64,000 nucleotides of DNA from Zygnema cylindricum. Its lineage: Eukaryota > Streptophyta > Zygnematophyceae > Zygnematales > Zygnemataceae. The DNA lies in the NCBI GenBank assembly GCA_037447655.1, contig JBBHKE010002445.1:520969-584968 (forward strand), in the 5' to 3' direction. A program made the position numbers and the translations under genes. Shown in pieces: positions 43,137 to 53,438 of the stretch; position 1 is the first letter of the stretch; each line of letters begins with the position of its first letter. The notes under the pieces were generated by a model. It had not been told where the DNA came from. It saw nothing but the letters and a program-made list of their open reading frames with translations, and did not search any database.

Positions 43137-44447
43137 GGTTGTTCAGTTCCCATCACTAATGATTCTCCTAAGTCTAGCAGCAGCGGAAGACATGGAAATA
43201 CACCAGATGGATATTAAGACCGCCTTCCTCAATGGTGAGCTAAAGGAAGAAATCTTCATACGACAACAAGAGGGGTTTGTTGATGAAGGAGAGGAGAGCA
43301 AAGTCTGCAGACTTATAAAGCTCTTATATGGACTGAAGCAGGCTTCTAGACAATAGAAGATGAAACTAGATGAGTTTCTCACTAGTCTGGGATATTTTTG
43401 AATCAGTTTTGACCATTCTATTTATATGTTTGAAGATGAGAATGGTGTTATTTTCATTGCTATTTATGTGGATGATTTGCTGGTGTTAAGTAAGTGTATG
43501 GAAAAGATCAATAAGCTAAAAGAAGGTATTAGAAGCAGATTTGGCATGAAGGATATAGGGGAGGCAAGATATATTTTGGAAATCCAAAATGAAAAGAGAC
43601 AAGGGGAAAAGGATAATCATACTTACTTAGAAAAAAACTATAGGAATTCTAGATGGAAAAGGCAAACTCTTGTACCACTCCCATGGACTTGAAGAAAGTA
43701 AGTTATGGGAGAGTAAAAGGAGGTGTGATAGGCTTAGATGATCAGATGAGTCCAGAACAAAGACAATTTATGAAGCATATTCCTTACAGGCATGTTGTAG
43801 GAAGCTTAATCTACTTTATAAATTGTACAAGACCGGACATAGCGGCAGCAGTTGGAGTCCTCACTAGGAGTCTTGATGATCCTTGGAAAAGAGACTGGGA
43901 GGCAGCTAAGAGAGTCATGAGATATCTAGTGGGAACTAGGGATTCATGGTTGCATTTGGGAGGGGAGCACACTGACATCACTACTTAGAGTAATGCCAGT
44001 TATGGGGATGCACCTATGAGAAGATGCACTTATGGGTGTGTGTTGTATGTGGGAGAAGGTGCTTGTTGTTGGATTAGCAAGCAACAAAAGGTGGTTGCTC
44101 AGTCCACTATGGTGGCTGAGTACATGGCCTCTTGTTTTGCTATGAAAGAGTTGATGTGGGTCAAATCTTTATTGCAAGAACTAGGGTATATGAAAGAGGG
44201 AGTGCATGAAGAGTTTTTTGATAATTAGGTTGCTTTTTAAATTGCAGCCAATCAAAAACATCATTTCAAGGCTAAACATATGTACATAAGATTAAGTTTT
44301 GTGAGGGAAAAGGTTGAAAACAAAATTGTGAATCTTGTGTGGTGATTGGGAAATGGTGGCTAATATGATGACCAAACCTGTGCCCTCTCCCAAGTTAAAA
44401 CATTGTAGAGAAAAGTGTGGATTAAAAGAGAAATTGAAATAAGACTA
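43137..44447 (+). pseudogene. Copia-A RT (C-terminal half) and RNase H, broken
   Basis: Opens inside RT at VVQFPSLMILLSLAAAEDMEI. MDIKTAFLNGELKEEIF and YGLKQAS follow. IAIYVDDLLVLS (about 43459-43494) holds the YVDD. After frame changes: GMKDIGEARYILEIQ, PYRHVVGSLIYF, RVMRYLVGTRDSWLHLGG and RNase H pieces ASYGDAPMRRCTYG, STMVAEYMASC and KHHFKAKHM. Stops at 43354-43356, 43987-43989 and 44227-44229. Same family as 7152-8672 but clearly diverged. Confidence 0.85.
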
Positions 44448-44461
44448 GAAAATAACGGGAG

Positions 44462-45460
44462 TGTTGAAATCACTAGATTTAGGAGGTATTTTGTAGGTCT
44501 TAATAGATTAAATGTAAAAGGAAAGCATAGGCAGTCTGCCTCCACCTCCTCCCTCTAGCCCTCAGACTTGTTGTACTCACTGAAGAAAAGTTAAGGAGGT
44601 GGAGCCATGTCTACCTAGCTCCATTGGCGAGGCTAAAGAGTGACGTAAGTCACTCTTAACAAAAAGGTAGAGTCCGGCAGGACTCGAAACTCTGAGCGGC
44701 TGAGAGAGGCGTAGTCGTTAACACTAACCGGTCTATTGTAGGAGTTCGTTAGACTACATAGGGTTTGAATGGTATTTAAACATTGCTTAGGAACTTTAAT
44801 CTTATTAAAGGAATTACAAAAAGCACATAGAGACTAGTTGGAATATGGTGCGAACAAAACCCGCACAAAACAAATGCACCAGACATTTGTTTTAACGACT
44901 AGTATTAGAAGCCAGTTTGGATCAGATGGCACGCATCATCGTCGTGAACTTAGAATAACCGTTTTGGTGGCTTTTCAGGCGAGGCATGACGTGGCGCCAC
45001 ATGGCAAGATAACATTGGTAAATGGGAGTCCCAAGTGCACGAGGACAAGTTCGAAGGAGACAGACTTCCACTCCATGACCTTGTCGTACACACGCCGTAC
45101 AGAAAAGACAACGACTATAGTGCCATTCTGTACTTTACAGTCTTTTGATTGGTTTATACATCAGTAGATAGGGGTTTTAAGAGGGGTTTAGGACTTAGAG
45201 GATTGAGGAGGAATTCGCATCTCTCCCAATAAGCATGTATAAATATTGGCATCTTTGCCACTTCAAAACTTATGGCCTAGTTGGGCGTTTTCAGTGATTT
45301 TTTTTTGCTGAGGACTCAAGGGAGTCCAAACATCACATGTGTGCAGCCAGATTTTCTTTTGCCTGCTTGGATAGCAGTTGTCCTAGTTGAAAAGGGGTTA
45401 GTCAAAAACTACCAAGAGGCTTCCTAAATTCTGCAGCCCAATGGGAGACACAAAATTGCA
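44462..45460 (+). mobile_element. Copia-A LTR d
   Basis: Starts TGTTGAAATC after ATAACGGGAG and ends AAAATTGCA. It is closest to LTR e (51144-52131). Landmarks: TTTTGTAGGTCT, CCATGTCTACC, hairpin AGAGTGAC-GTAA-GTCACTCT (44637-44656), tRNA-like unit, GTGGCGCCACATGG, GTAC block, GATTGG, TATAAATA (45237), TGGCATCTTTGCCA (45247-45260). Confidence 0.85.
44661..44740 (-). promoter_or_regulatory. Antisense tRNA-like Pol III-type unit in LTR d (class-I-like)
   Basis: Minus strand: A-box region ACCGGTTAGTG, 37 nt, B-box GTTTCGAGTCC (one mismatch to the consensus), 14 nt, TTTTT (44661-44665). Confidence 0.6.
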
Positions 45461-45917
45461 AAAAGTTCTCAAAGGTAACAATTTAGGGTTTGAAAAGGTT
45501 TGAGTCATTTATGGAATCCTGTGCTCTTGAAGGAGTAAAGTATTCCACTTTCCTTCTCCTCCATTACCAAATTTCCCATTTTCCACTACATCATGATCTT
45601 TTACTTTTGTAATCCTCACATCCTCACCCTTCATGGCTTCAAGCCCTCCCTTTACACATGAATCATTGCTAGGAGAAGGCATGTTTGTTTGGCCTCTAGG
45701 TACTTGGAGTGAGATTCAGCAGTGGCTACACTACCCACCTCGCCTGAGTTCTTAGGAATTAAGCACGCCCCACTTCTAACAAGCGGCCGTTCGCAGTGTG
45801 GTCACTTATTTTCTCTCCAATTCCCTACCACTTCACATTGTGGTTCAACCTTCACGGGTCAGAGCACCCTCGTCGGTCACGCCAGTCGATTTTCCAGTGA
45901 GCAAGCTTCTCGGTTTC
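45461..45917 (-). pseudogene. Gag start of a minus-strand LTR element, truncated
   Basis: Downstream of the primer site at 45918-45937 on the minus strand, ATG near 45682 opens MPSPSNDSCVKGGLEAMKGEDV and about 57 codons before a stop. No Gag domain is diagnosable. The element is cut where LTR d ends (45460). Confidence 0.4.
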
Positions 45918-46371
45918 TAACCAAAGCTTTGATAACATATGTAACAGGATTTCCTACCTCTCAAAAAATCCAATTACTACAACCATTCTCAATCACACAT
46001 TCCATCTATTGGAAAATACACATTCATATTGAAACACTCATATTAAGGATCAACATTTAATTAGAAGTAGCTCTTTTGTCCGCATAACATATAGCTTGAT
46101 CTCTTGTCCTTTTGCCTCAACCTTTCGTTTAAAGTCTATTTCCTCTTCACTCCTCACTTAAGTATTTCCCCTTCTTAACTACTAAAATGCTAATAGTTAG
46201 TGAGAGATTTTAGTGCAAAAATACCATTGCTCAAATTTGGTGTTATTTGCTCAGGACTAAGATTCGTCAAGAATTTTCACAAACTTTTCCCAAAGTAAAA
46301 GATGCCTATTTTTCATTTCGACATCACCATTTATCCATCGTCGCCATAGACTAGCCAAACTAGAGTCAACA
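45918..46371 (-). mobile_element. LTR and primer site of an unidentified LTR element, minus strand
   Basis: On the minus strand TGTTGACTCTAG (from 46371) to ...AAATCCTGTTACA (45940) is a plausible 432-bp LTR. It is followed by TATGTTATCAAAGCTTTGG, close to the canonical TGGTATCAGAGCTTTGG primer site. No second LTR is present. Confidence 0.5.
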
Positions 46372-47000
46372 CTCCGCTAAATAGGCTTTTTTTAAGGCCA
46401 ATCATTGATCAGCAAGGATTCAGACTGGCCAATGCAAAAACGTGGAAAATCTCTGACTAACTACGAAGCATTTCTAACCAATAAATTGCTACCTTTCACT
46501 ACGTAACATTTATGTGCAAAAATACACTCAAATTGAAACGCGACTTCACACGTTCGCACGTCACAAATTTCACACGCGAAACTACCTACGTAACTTACAA
46601 AACTTGGCTCATGATGTTTCCTACTAAAAATCGTACAAAAAGAAACATCATGCGTACCAAATGCTTATTAGTACTTTATCGAACGTACGCCAGAAAATCC
46701 GCTACTAATTTGACCTTTAACCCGCTATAACGAACACTCATTTGTTATTTTGAGCTTGCATTGCCTTCACCCGCCAGGCCCCACTCCCCAAACCGTATAC
46801 GTCGCACACTCACCAAAACCATAACCCCATATCGCGACACCCAACACCCACTTACAGCCGTTTGATCCCTCTCCCTCCCTCCTCCCTCACCCCCCACTCC
46901 CCCCCCCCCCTTCCCCGCCCCTCCCTCCGCCTCCCTCAAGATTGAAGTTGCCGTTGGTTTAGGATGAGCCACCAATACCTAACGAATCCCTATCCATCAT
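46372..47000. other. Unassigned region with a long C-run
   Basis: 46884-46935 is a C-rich block (runs of 6 and 12 C) that puts several long G-runs on the minus strand. No coding region is supported. Confidence 0.45.
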
Positions 47001-48290
47001 AAGGGTTTTAGGTTCCAAGGACAAAAGACGGATTTTAGTTGATTTGTCAAAGCTACATTTTCCCTTCCCAAGTGTATTTTCTCTCCTAGTGTTTGAATGA
47101 GGATTTCTTCAGACAAATTATAGGATGTTGCCAAAGTTTTTACGTGGGTGAGGGCGTAGGGCATGAGGTGCCTTACTAGCATGACATCTGGTTTGGAGGA
47201 AGGAGGTTGAGTATTAGGTGATAAAATGTTGGAACACGAATCTCTGCCCGGCCGCTTCCTCACACGAGTTGACTCCGGTGCGAGAGGCGTTCATGGGGCG
47301 TCGTTTTCCGGGCGTTTAACCATGTATTTTTCGAACCAATCTTGGTTCCTTTTTCTCTCTTTCTCCTGTGCCTCTTTTTGTAGCCCTTTATGTTTAACTG
47401 TTTGGTAATTTTCGAAATCAGGAGGCAATGTCTTAGTGGTAGGGAGAGGTGGTTGGGTTGGTTTGATTCCGAGGCCGATGTCATTGTTTAGCATTACCGC
47501 CCGGGGAGTGAACGATAACGGTCCCGTGATCTTCTGTTTATGGTAGTTTTTGGCCTATTTTCGGATTGTCTTTTCTCTGTTCTGAAGTGGAATAACGAAG
47601 TTGTCGGCGGTTGTCTCCCACACCCACATTCCAGGCTCCGGACATAAAAGTGCGTTCATGGTGGGCCTTTGGAGGTTCTAAATCCCAACCCATAACATCG
47701 TCATCCTCCTCACCGGCTGTGGATTGCAGTTCAAGCTCCGCAAGCTTTGGTAATATCTCCTGTTTTTGTCGTTGGAGTTTCTGTGTTGCTGTTAGAGGTG
47801 GTGCCCCGAAGGAGGATCCTATGCGTAGAGCAGCCAATTTTGCTGCCATTGCGGCCAATTGCTAACTTTGTTGTTGGATGATTCTCTCTTGGGTAAGCTT
47901 CGGCTTGACGAATGGCGTTTGTTTCGGTTTCTCATGCGTAGACAAGATACGGCGCCCCCATGGGTAAAGGAGTTGAAGGTGAAGAGAGTTGACCACGGTT
48001 TCTCCTTCTCCAGTAAGCATAGTGAACTGCATCATTTCCTTTGGTACTCCATTTTTGCAAAAACAGTGTTCCTCTTGGTGTCCATGAAGCCACAGGCTAC
48101 ACATTTGGAACCTTCGATGGTGTACTTTCCCCTTAGCTCGTTTGACACCCGGATATATTCAAATTTCGGAAGTTTAATTTGCCTCAACTAAGATTGAGAC
48201 ATTTTTGCAGTTTCAGACCGAGGAGTTGGGCGGTATGTCTCCTTATTAACCAGTGTTCTTTCTGTTGTTCATAGCCATTTTCAGCCATGA
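47001..48290 (-). pseudogene. Retroelement Gag-like ORF with zinc knuckle, minus strand, broken
   Basis: Minus strand from ATG near 48290: MAENGYEQQKEHWLIRRHTAQL, then a frame change and LPKFEYIRVSNELRGKYTIEG. With one more frame change the sequence reads C-V-A-C-G-L-H-G-H-Q-E-E-H-C, a C-X2-C-X4-H-X4-C knuckle (about 48050-48100). Further down are MAAMAAKLAALRIGSSFG...KLQRQKQEILPKLAELELQ (helical) and DWFEKYMVKRPEN. I take it as Gag of an LTR element of unknown lineage. No Pol follows. Confidence 0.5.
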
Positions 48291-48771
48291 ATGTACCCTC
48301 GGAAGCACCACAGACTACCCCAAAACAGCCTACTTTGATTCGACTCAGAATTCTACCAAATAACCAAACCAAGCTGAAACTACTCAGCCAGATGTTTTCT
48401 AGGCCACTAAGTATTCCCACCAAATTTCATATAGTAATACCAAACCAAATAATCAGAACACTCAGTCAAAGTTGCAAAAAAACAGCCTACCATAACTTTG
48501 ATAAATCTGACCAACTTCACAATGAATCCCCAAGAAAATTAGACACACAATAGGTCTGCAAATTTGCCACAATATTGCAAACACAAGGAAAAACACACAT
48601 GCAGAATTTCAGATAATTCTGCCAATTAAACTGAGAGAAATTCTCAGATGAAAATCCAAAAAAAAAAAAGGAGCAGAAACAGTTTCTGTCCAAAAAGTTC
48701 CCAAGTCTCAAAAATGACTAAGTCCTACAAATATACACTACAGCTTACTACTCACTGTACGCAGGCATACA
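48291..48771. other. Unassigned AT-rich DNA
   Basis: No feature is supported. It precedes the duplicated block. Confidence 0.4.
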
Positions 48772-49284
48772 AGCCGTACGTAATTAATCAACTCCCTCTA
48801 TTAATGTGAGTGTACCAACAGTCTACACTAATAATGAAAACACACGACAAAACATTATTACATATTTATAAGCCTTACGAATTCTGTCAAATGAATATGG
48901 ACCCTGCAAATTAAGTATCATGTGAAGGACGCGATTTTGTGTCCCTCACCAAAATGTCCAAACTGATGCCGCCGCCCTCCGTAGCTCCGGTGGTATCCAA
49001 TTCACCAAATGTCGACCGCCGTATTATGTTTCGTACGGCCAATTAATGTTTCGAACATTAATCATCGGATCGCTTCGCGATCCGCCGTACATTTCTTCGC
49101 GTCACTTGAAGTCCAATTCCCTACGTTCTAATAGTCTTAGTACTTAGTACGCAAGTTGCTATGACTGCGATGTGACCAGCACAGCATGGCCGCACAATAT
49201 CTTTTCCATACATGTTGCTATGGCTGCGGTGTGACCAGCGTAGAATGTGATATAGAGAGGACTAAAGGTTTCCAAAAGCCAACA
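48772..49284 (-). mobile_element. LTR-D copy, minus strand
   Basis: On the minus strand TGTTGGCTTTTGG starts at 49284, preceded by the purine run GTTTGGGGGAG. It contains twin hairpins ATTAATGTT-TCG-AACATTAAT (49042-49062) and CGGATCGC-TTC-GCGATCCG (49066-49084). The same region recurs at 57002-57514 with about 10% divergence up to 57303 and none visible after. Confidence 0.55.
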
Positions 49285-50449
49285 CTCCCCCAAACCTTTT
49301 GACTCTCTTAGCCATTGTGTCCACATTCCTCCCTTCTTCCCTTTTGTTCAACGGTCACTCAATTAATTCCGTGCATCCCAAAACAATTAGTATCATTACT
49401 CCCCCAACTTGCAAATCCAATCGAACCTCCACTGTAAATCTCGATAGCATAACAAATCTAAACCACGTACTTCACTCTCGAAATATTCTGTACGCACGAT
49501 ATGTGGCGTACTTACGAAACCCATTTTCAAAAACTAACACTCCCTCGAAAATCTAGTGTCGTGCATCTGGAATAAATTTAAACGCATGATAGCTACTATA
49601 ATTGAAGTGTCAGATTAAGGCATTATAGGAGCATAGCAGCATAGCAACAAAGAAGCATAGCAATGCCACATAGCAGCATAGCAGCATAGCAACATAGCAG
49701 CATAGCAACATAGCAGCATAGCAGTATAGCAATGCCACATAGCAGCATAGTAACATAGCAACATAGCAGGATGTGTTCAACGTCTCTATTGCTCCAGCTC
49801 CCTACAGCCATCTCTTCCAAAATTTTGTCCTTCCTAGACACACCACCGCTTCCCCTGCCTCTTTCTAATTCCTCAAAATAAAACTCTATTTTTCAATCAA
49901 TTGTAGACCAATCAAAAACCAAAAATCAAAATTCCACGAATATTACCGATTGTTAATGGTAGTCACTTCTGTAGAGTTACTTTTCACGCCGTCTTCTTTT
50001 GACCACTTTCGGAATACTTTTTCCTCTACGATTTTTCCTTTGAATTCTATTTCCTTTCTTTGTTTTCTTACTGAATTCTAATGTTATTTTCATTTTCGCA
50101 ATTTTATTTTCTTCTTCGGTATTATAAACTTCTTCACATACTCCAATTATCTGAACCCTTCTTCTTTCCTTCTTCTACCGTATTATAAAATTCTTCACTT
50201 ACTCCACTTTCCTAAACACTTTTCCTTTCTCCCTCTCTAAGTGTATTCATCTCCTCCGCAAATTATAATTTGTTTCAACTTCCAAATCCCCTTCACTTCC
50301 TCCTTGTATTCCTACTTCAATAACCACTTCCTCCTACGAAACTTTATCACTCACCAGTCTATCGTTGAAAAATGTGACAAGTGATATAGAGAGGACTAAA
50401 GGTTTCTAAAAGCCAACACTTTCTTCCCCCCCCCTCTCCTTGTTTCCGT
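49285..50449 (-). other. Stacked LTR starts (minus) and minisatellite
   Basis: On the minus strand, LTR-like starts preceded by purine tracts occur at 50418 (GGGGGGGGAAGAAAG then TGTTGGCTTTTAG), 49539 (TTTT-CGAGGGAG then TGTTAG) and 49284. The 50418 and 49284 starts share about 38 bp, so they are one family (LTR-D). Between them lie the GCATAGCA minisatellite and AT-rich sequence (49800-50380) without recognisable genes. Confidence 0.45.
49629..49770. repeat. Minisatellite GCATAGCA(A/G)CATAGCA
   Basis: Roughly 14 units of CATAGCAGCATAGCAACATAGCA, with TGCCACATAGCAG interruptions repeated twice. An identical copy is at 57859-58000. The word resembles GCAGCATAGCAACG in the gypsy LTRs. Confidence 0.85.
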
Positions 50450-51114
50450 TCCTAATGCTTCCGAGTCCTTTCAACTTGTTCTTTTTCAATTTTTTTTTGC
50501 TAGATGACAAGTTCGGGTTTGAGTTTTCTAAAGCAGCATTTCCACCCATGACCAGTTTATTGACAATTTAGGCAATTGTACAGAAAAACTCTGTCATCCG
50601 CCCCCATGGCTGGTTTTGATGTGCTATCAGCCACCTGTTTTCCCTTAAGCTTCCGCAAAGCTTGAAGTTTAGTTTGTTCCTCATTGTTCAAGGGTGTTTC
50701 CTTGGTGAATCCTATAAAATTCATTCTAGCCTTGTCGGTTATAGCTTTCTCACTTACTTTGTTGTGAAATAAGTGGTCCTACAACTTCATGGCAACCAGT
50801 GAGATGTCCTTGGCCGAGGGATTGATATCATGGATTGACTAGCTTGCAATCTAATTCTCCAAAGCAGCCCGCCCTGTGGGTCCGAACGAATTTTGGATAG
50901 CAATGTAATATTTAGTGGCCATGGCTAGTAGATTGATAGTTGAAAGTTTGGTCTTCTGACAGAGGGTGAAATAAGGGTTGAAAAGAGTTTGCGGAGTCTC
51001 CTTTTTTAAGCACTTGAATTCTTTGAATTCCTTGATTGCATACTCATTTCTCTCGGTGTTGAGAAGTCTCCATGCGTCCAGAAGTGTTGTGCAATGGGTA
51101 GGGTTGGCGACCAT
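50450..51114 (-). pseudogene. Gag-like ORF of the LTR-D element, minus strand (copy 1)
   Basis: From ATG 51114: DAWRLLNTERNEYAIKEFKEF, LKKETPQTLFNPYFTL and MATKYYIAIQNSFGPTGRAALEN, then a stop; beyond it KARMNFIGFTKETPLNNEEQTKLQALRKLKGKQ and a degenerate zinc knuckle C-L-N-C-Q-x-T-G-H-G-W-K-C-C near 50530. The purine tract and LTR-D start at 50418 lie just downstream, so most of Pol has been deleted. Identical at 58680-59344. Confidence 0.6.
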
Positions 51115-51143
51115 CCTGGTGGCAGTCTGGGGCGCTCGGACTG

Positions 51144-52131
51144 TGTTAAAATTGCTAGATTTATAGAGTATTTTCTAGGTCCAAATATATTAGTATAAAA
51201 TGAAAAAAAAGGGCGGACTGCCTGCCTCCACCTCCTCTCTCTAGCCACTATATTTGTTGTAGTTACTGAAAGATAGAGAGGATGGTTGAACAATGGCTGC
51301 CTTAGTTCAATAGGCAGGACTAAAGAGTGACTTATGTCACTCTCAACAAAAGGTAAAGTCCGGTAGGACTCGAACCTCAGACCGGTAGAGAACGCCGTAG
51401 ACGTTAGCTCTAACCAGTCTGTTGTAGAAGTATGTTAAGTTACATAGGGTGTGATTTGTACTTATAGTGTGTTACGTCCTCTAAACCGATTAACAAAAAA
51501 TTGAACATAAAGACATAGAACTATTAAAATACGATGCAAAAAGAATGAATTGAACATTTTTTTCGACGGATGAGATTTCATTTTGGTTTTTATCCAACGG
51601 CGCACATCATCGCAAAGATCCCTGAGTGGTCACTTTGGCTTTTTGTGACGTGGCATGACCTGGCGCCACGTGGAGAGATATTATTTGGGCTCGGGAATTT
51701 TGAGGAACTTACGGACCAGTAAAATGAGGGCACGCGTCCACGTAATAGCCTTGTCGTACATTGGACGTACAAAAGGTACACCGCCAGTACTACTTTTAAG
51801 TGCAGTACTGTAATATAACTGGTGCGTCCTTCAGTAGATAGGAGTTATTAGAGAGAATCAAGACTTATTGTTTTTTGGAAATACTGTCACCTCTCCCTTT
51901 GAGGGTTGTTATAAAATAGGCATCTTTGCCACCCCATAACATATCGGTTGGTTGGTCGTTTTTAGTGATTCTTTTTGCTACCGACTCAAAGGAGTGTAGG
52001 CTCCACAGGGGTGCAATTAAACTATTACTTTGCCTTCTTGGGCAGCAGTGGTTGTGGCATGAAGTGGGTTAGTTAAAAACAATCTAGAGGCTTCCTAAAC
52101 TCTGTAGTCCAATGGAGGACACATAATTGCA
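51144..52131 (+). mobile_element. Copia-A LTR e (5' LTR, copy 1)
   Basis: TGTTAAAATTG ... CATAATTGCA, followed directly by a primer-binding site. It contains TTTTCTAGGTCC, CAATGGCTGCC, hairpin AGAGTGAC-TTAT-GTCACTCT (51324-51343), tRNA-like unit, GGCGCCACGTGG (51663-51674), ATAAAATA and GGCATCTTTGCC (51919-51930). The copy at 59374-60361 looks identical. Confidence 0.85.
51348..51425 (-). promoter_or_regulatory. Antisense tRNA-like Pol III-type unit in LTR e (class-I-like)
   Basis: Minus strand: ACAGACTGGTTAGAGC (typical D-arm), 37 nt after GG to a perfect B-box GGTTCGAGTCC, 14 nt, TTTT (51348-51351). Duplicate at 59578-59655. The acceptor stem does not pair, so it is not a functional tRNA gene. 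Confidence 0.65.
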
Positions 52132-52146
52132 GGTTGTGGGCCCACC
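52132..52146 (+). promoter_or_regulatory. Copia-A primer-binding site (half initiator tRNA-Met), copy 1
   Basis: GGTTGTGGGCCCACC, one change from 4341-4355, adjacent to the LTR end. Copy 2 is at 60362-60376. Confidence 0.7.
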
Positions 52147-52195
52147 CTCTAGGGTGCTCACCTTCAATGGATTTAAGTTCATCTATTAGGAAGCC

Positions 52196-53129
52196 ATGAT
52201 GATGGGGGCTTTGTGCGAAAATCGATACTGGGGTATCGTCATTGGACAAGTGAAACATCCACCTTCGGGAACTCCACCACGATTTGTAAGAGTAAGGTTT
52301 CATGCGGCAGCGACTGCTTCAGCGTAGGAGGCACATGATGGGGAAAGCAGTGTGTCCGAAAAGGAGAAAGGGAAGGAGACGCCCCTCACTATTATTGCCA
52401 AGGCACCGAGAGCGGCGGTTGTGAAGACTGCGGAGAACGATACTCAAATGTGGGAAGACGTAAACATGACTGCCAACAACTTCATTCTAAGATACAACAC
52501 TCAAGCTTTTGACACCCCTCACCTTCACATTTACAAGGCCGAGGAGTTGTGGGTGAGTATGGTGGAGATCTATAGAGCAGGTACTATTCAGGAGCTCCAA
52601 TTGGTTGAGCAAAAGCTAGTGAGTTACACTTAGAAAGGAGGAAAGATGTTAGATTACTGTAATGATCTCTCTTGTTAGTATATAGAGATGGAAAGTGCCG
52701 GGTGGATAGGTACAATGAAGATGAAAGTTATCACTCTCATCATGAAATTACCAAACGAGTACAAGATCATAGTGTACCGAGTACAGGAAATGATTGATAG
52801 TTTATAGAAGTGGAATACACTAGTTTGGATGATACTTGTGCAGGAAAACACAATGGAGATTAGGAGAGGAGGAAAGAGCATTCAAGCTCTAACTGTAGGA
52901 GGGGACTGATGGGGGAAGGACCTGAAGAAACCGTACAAAGGGGAAAGGGATCACTCTGGAGAACCGTGGCCTCCAAACGTTCTTTGTCATTTCTACAAAA
53001 AGCCGGACACATCATAGCAGATTGTGTCAAGCTGTTGGAGCTGAGGCTCCAAGAGAGCGGAGCTGAGGCTCCAAGAGAGCCGTGCAGGGAATTCTTCTGG
53101 AGGGAAGAAGAAGGCACTTGTGGTCACAA
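52196..53129 (+). pseudogene. Copia-A gag, copy 1, truncated at the duplication edge
   Basis: From ATG 52196: MMMGALCENRYWGIVIGQ, a stop near 52327, then NDTQMWEDVNMTANNFILRYNTQAFD and LWVSMVEIYRAGTIQELQLVEQK (UBN2-like). Further stops at 52631, 52676 and 52805. The zinc knuckle region is degraded (CHFYKKPDTS). A 22-bp tandem duplication lies at 53037-53080. After 53129 the sequence is unrelated to copia. Confidence 0.85.
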
Positions 53130-53438
53130 CATCTAAGGTTTGATGGAATAATCGACATAAACAAACCCTAGGACAAATGCATAAACAATGCATATCAAAC
53201 ATATATAAAAACATAAATAAATAATAACACACAAATGCATCACACATAAACAAAAGTATAATCAAAGTATAATCAAATAATCATTATATCATTCAAAGTG
53301 CATGATCTAATCGACAACCCTAAAACACTACATCTTTGGTCCCCACTTTACTAACCAGCATTGATTATTATCCTAATAAAGCTCAAATCTATATATACAC
53401 TTGTGAGCTGTTAACAAATCACTAAGTGTCAAAATAAC
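53130..53438. other. AT-rich filler at the duplication breakpoint
   Basis: Low-complexity A/T-rich DNA with AATAATAACAC and TATAATCAAAG repeats separates the truncated gag from LTR f. No match elsewhere in the window was noticed. Confidence 0.5.

Larger units (their letters stand above)
49074..53129. repeat. Duplicated block, copy 1
   Basis: 4056 bp that I cannot distinguish from 57304-61359 at an offset of exactly 8230. Left of 49074 the two copies differ at about one base in ten. Right of 53129 they are unrelated. The block contains LTR starts, a minisatellite, a Gag-like ORF, LTR e and the copia-A gag that follows it. Confidence 0.85.

Noticed and set aside
49620-49775. CRISPR-like array
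   Set aside because: The repeats are ~10-bp direct units without unique spacers, in eukaryotic retroelement DNA.
51348-51425. Genuine tRNA gene
   Set aside because: A- and B-boxes and a T-run are present but the acceptor stem does not pair and no sensible anticodon loop is formed. The unit is part of an LTR.
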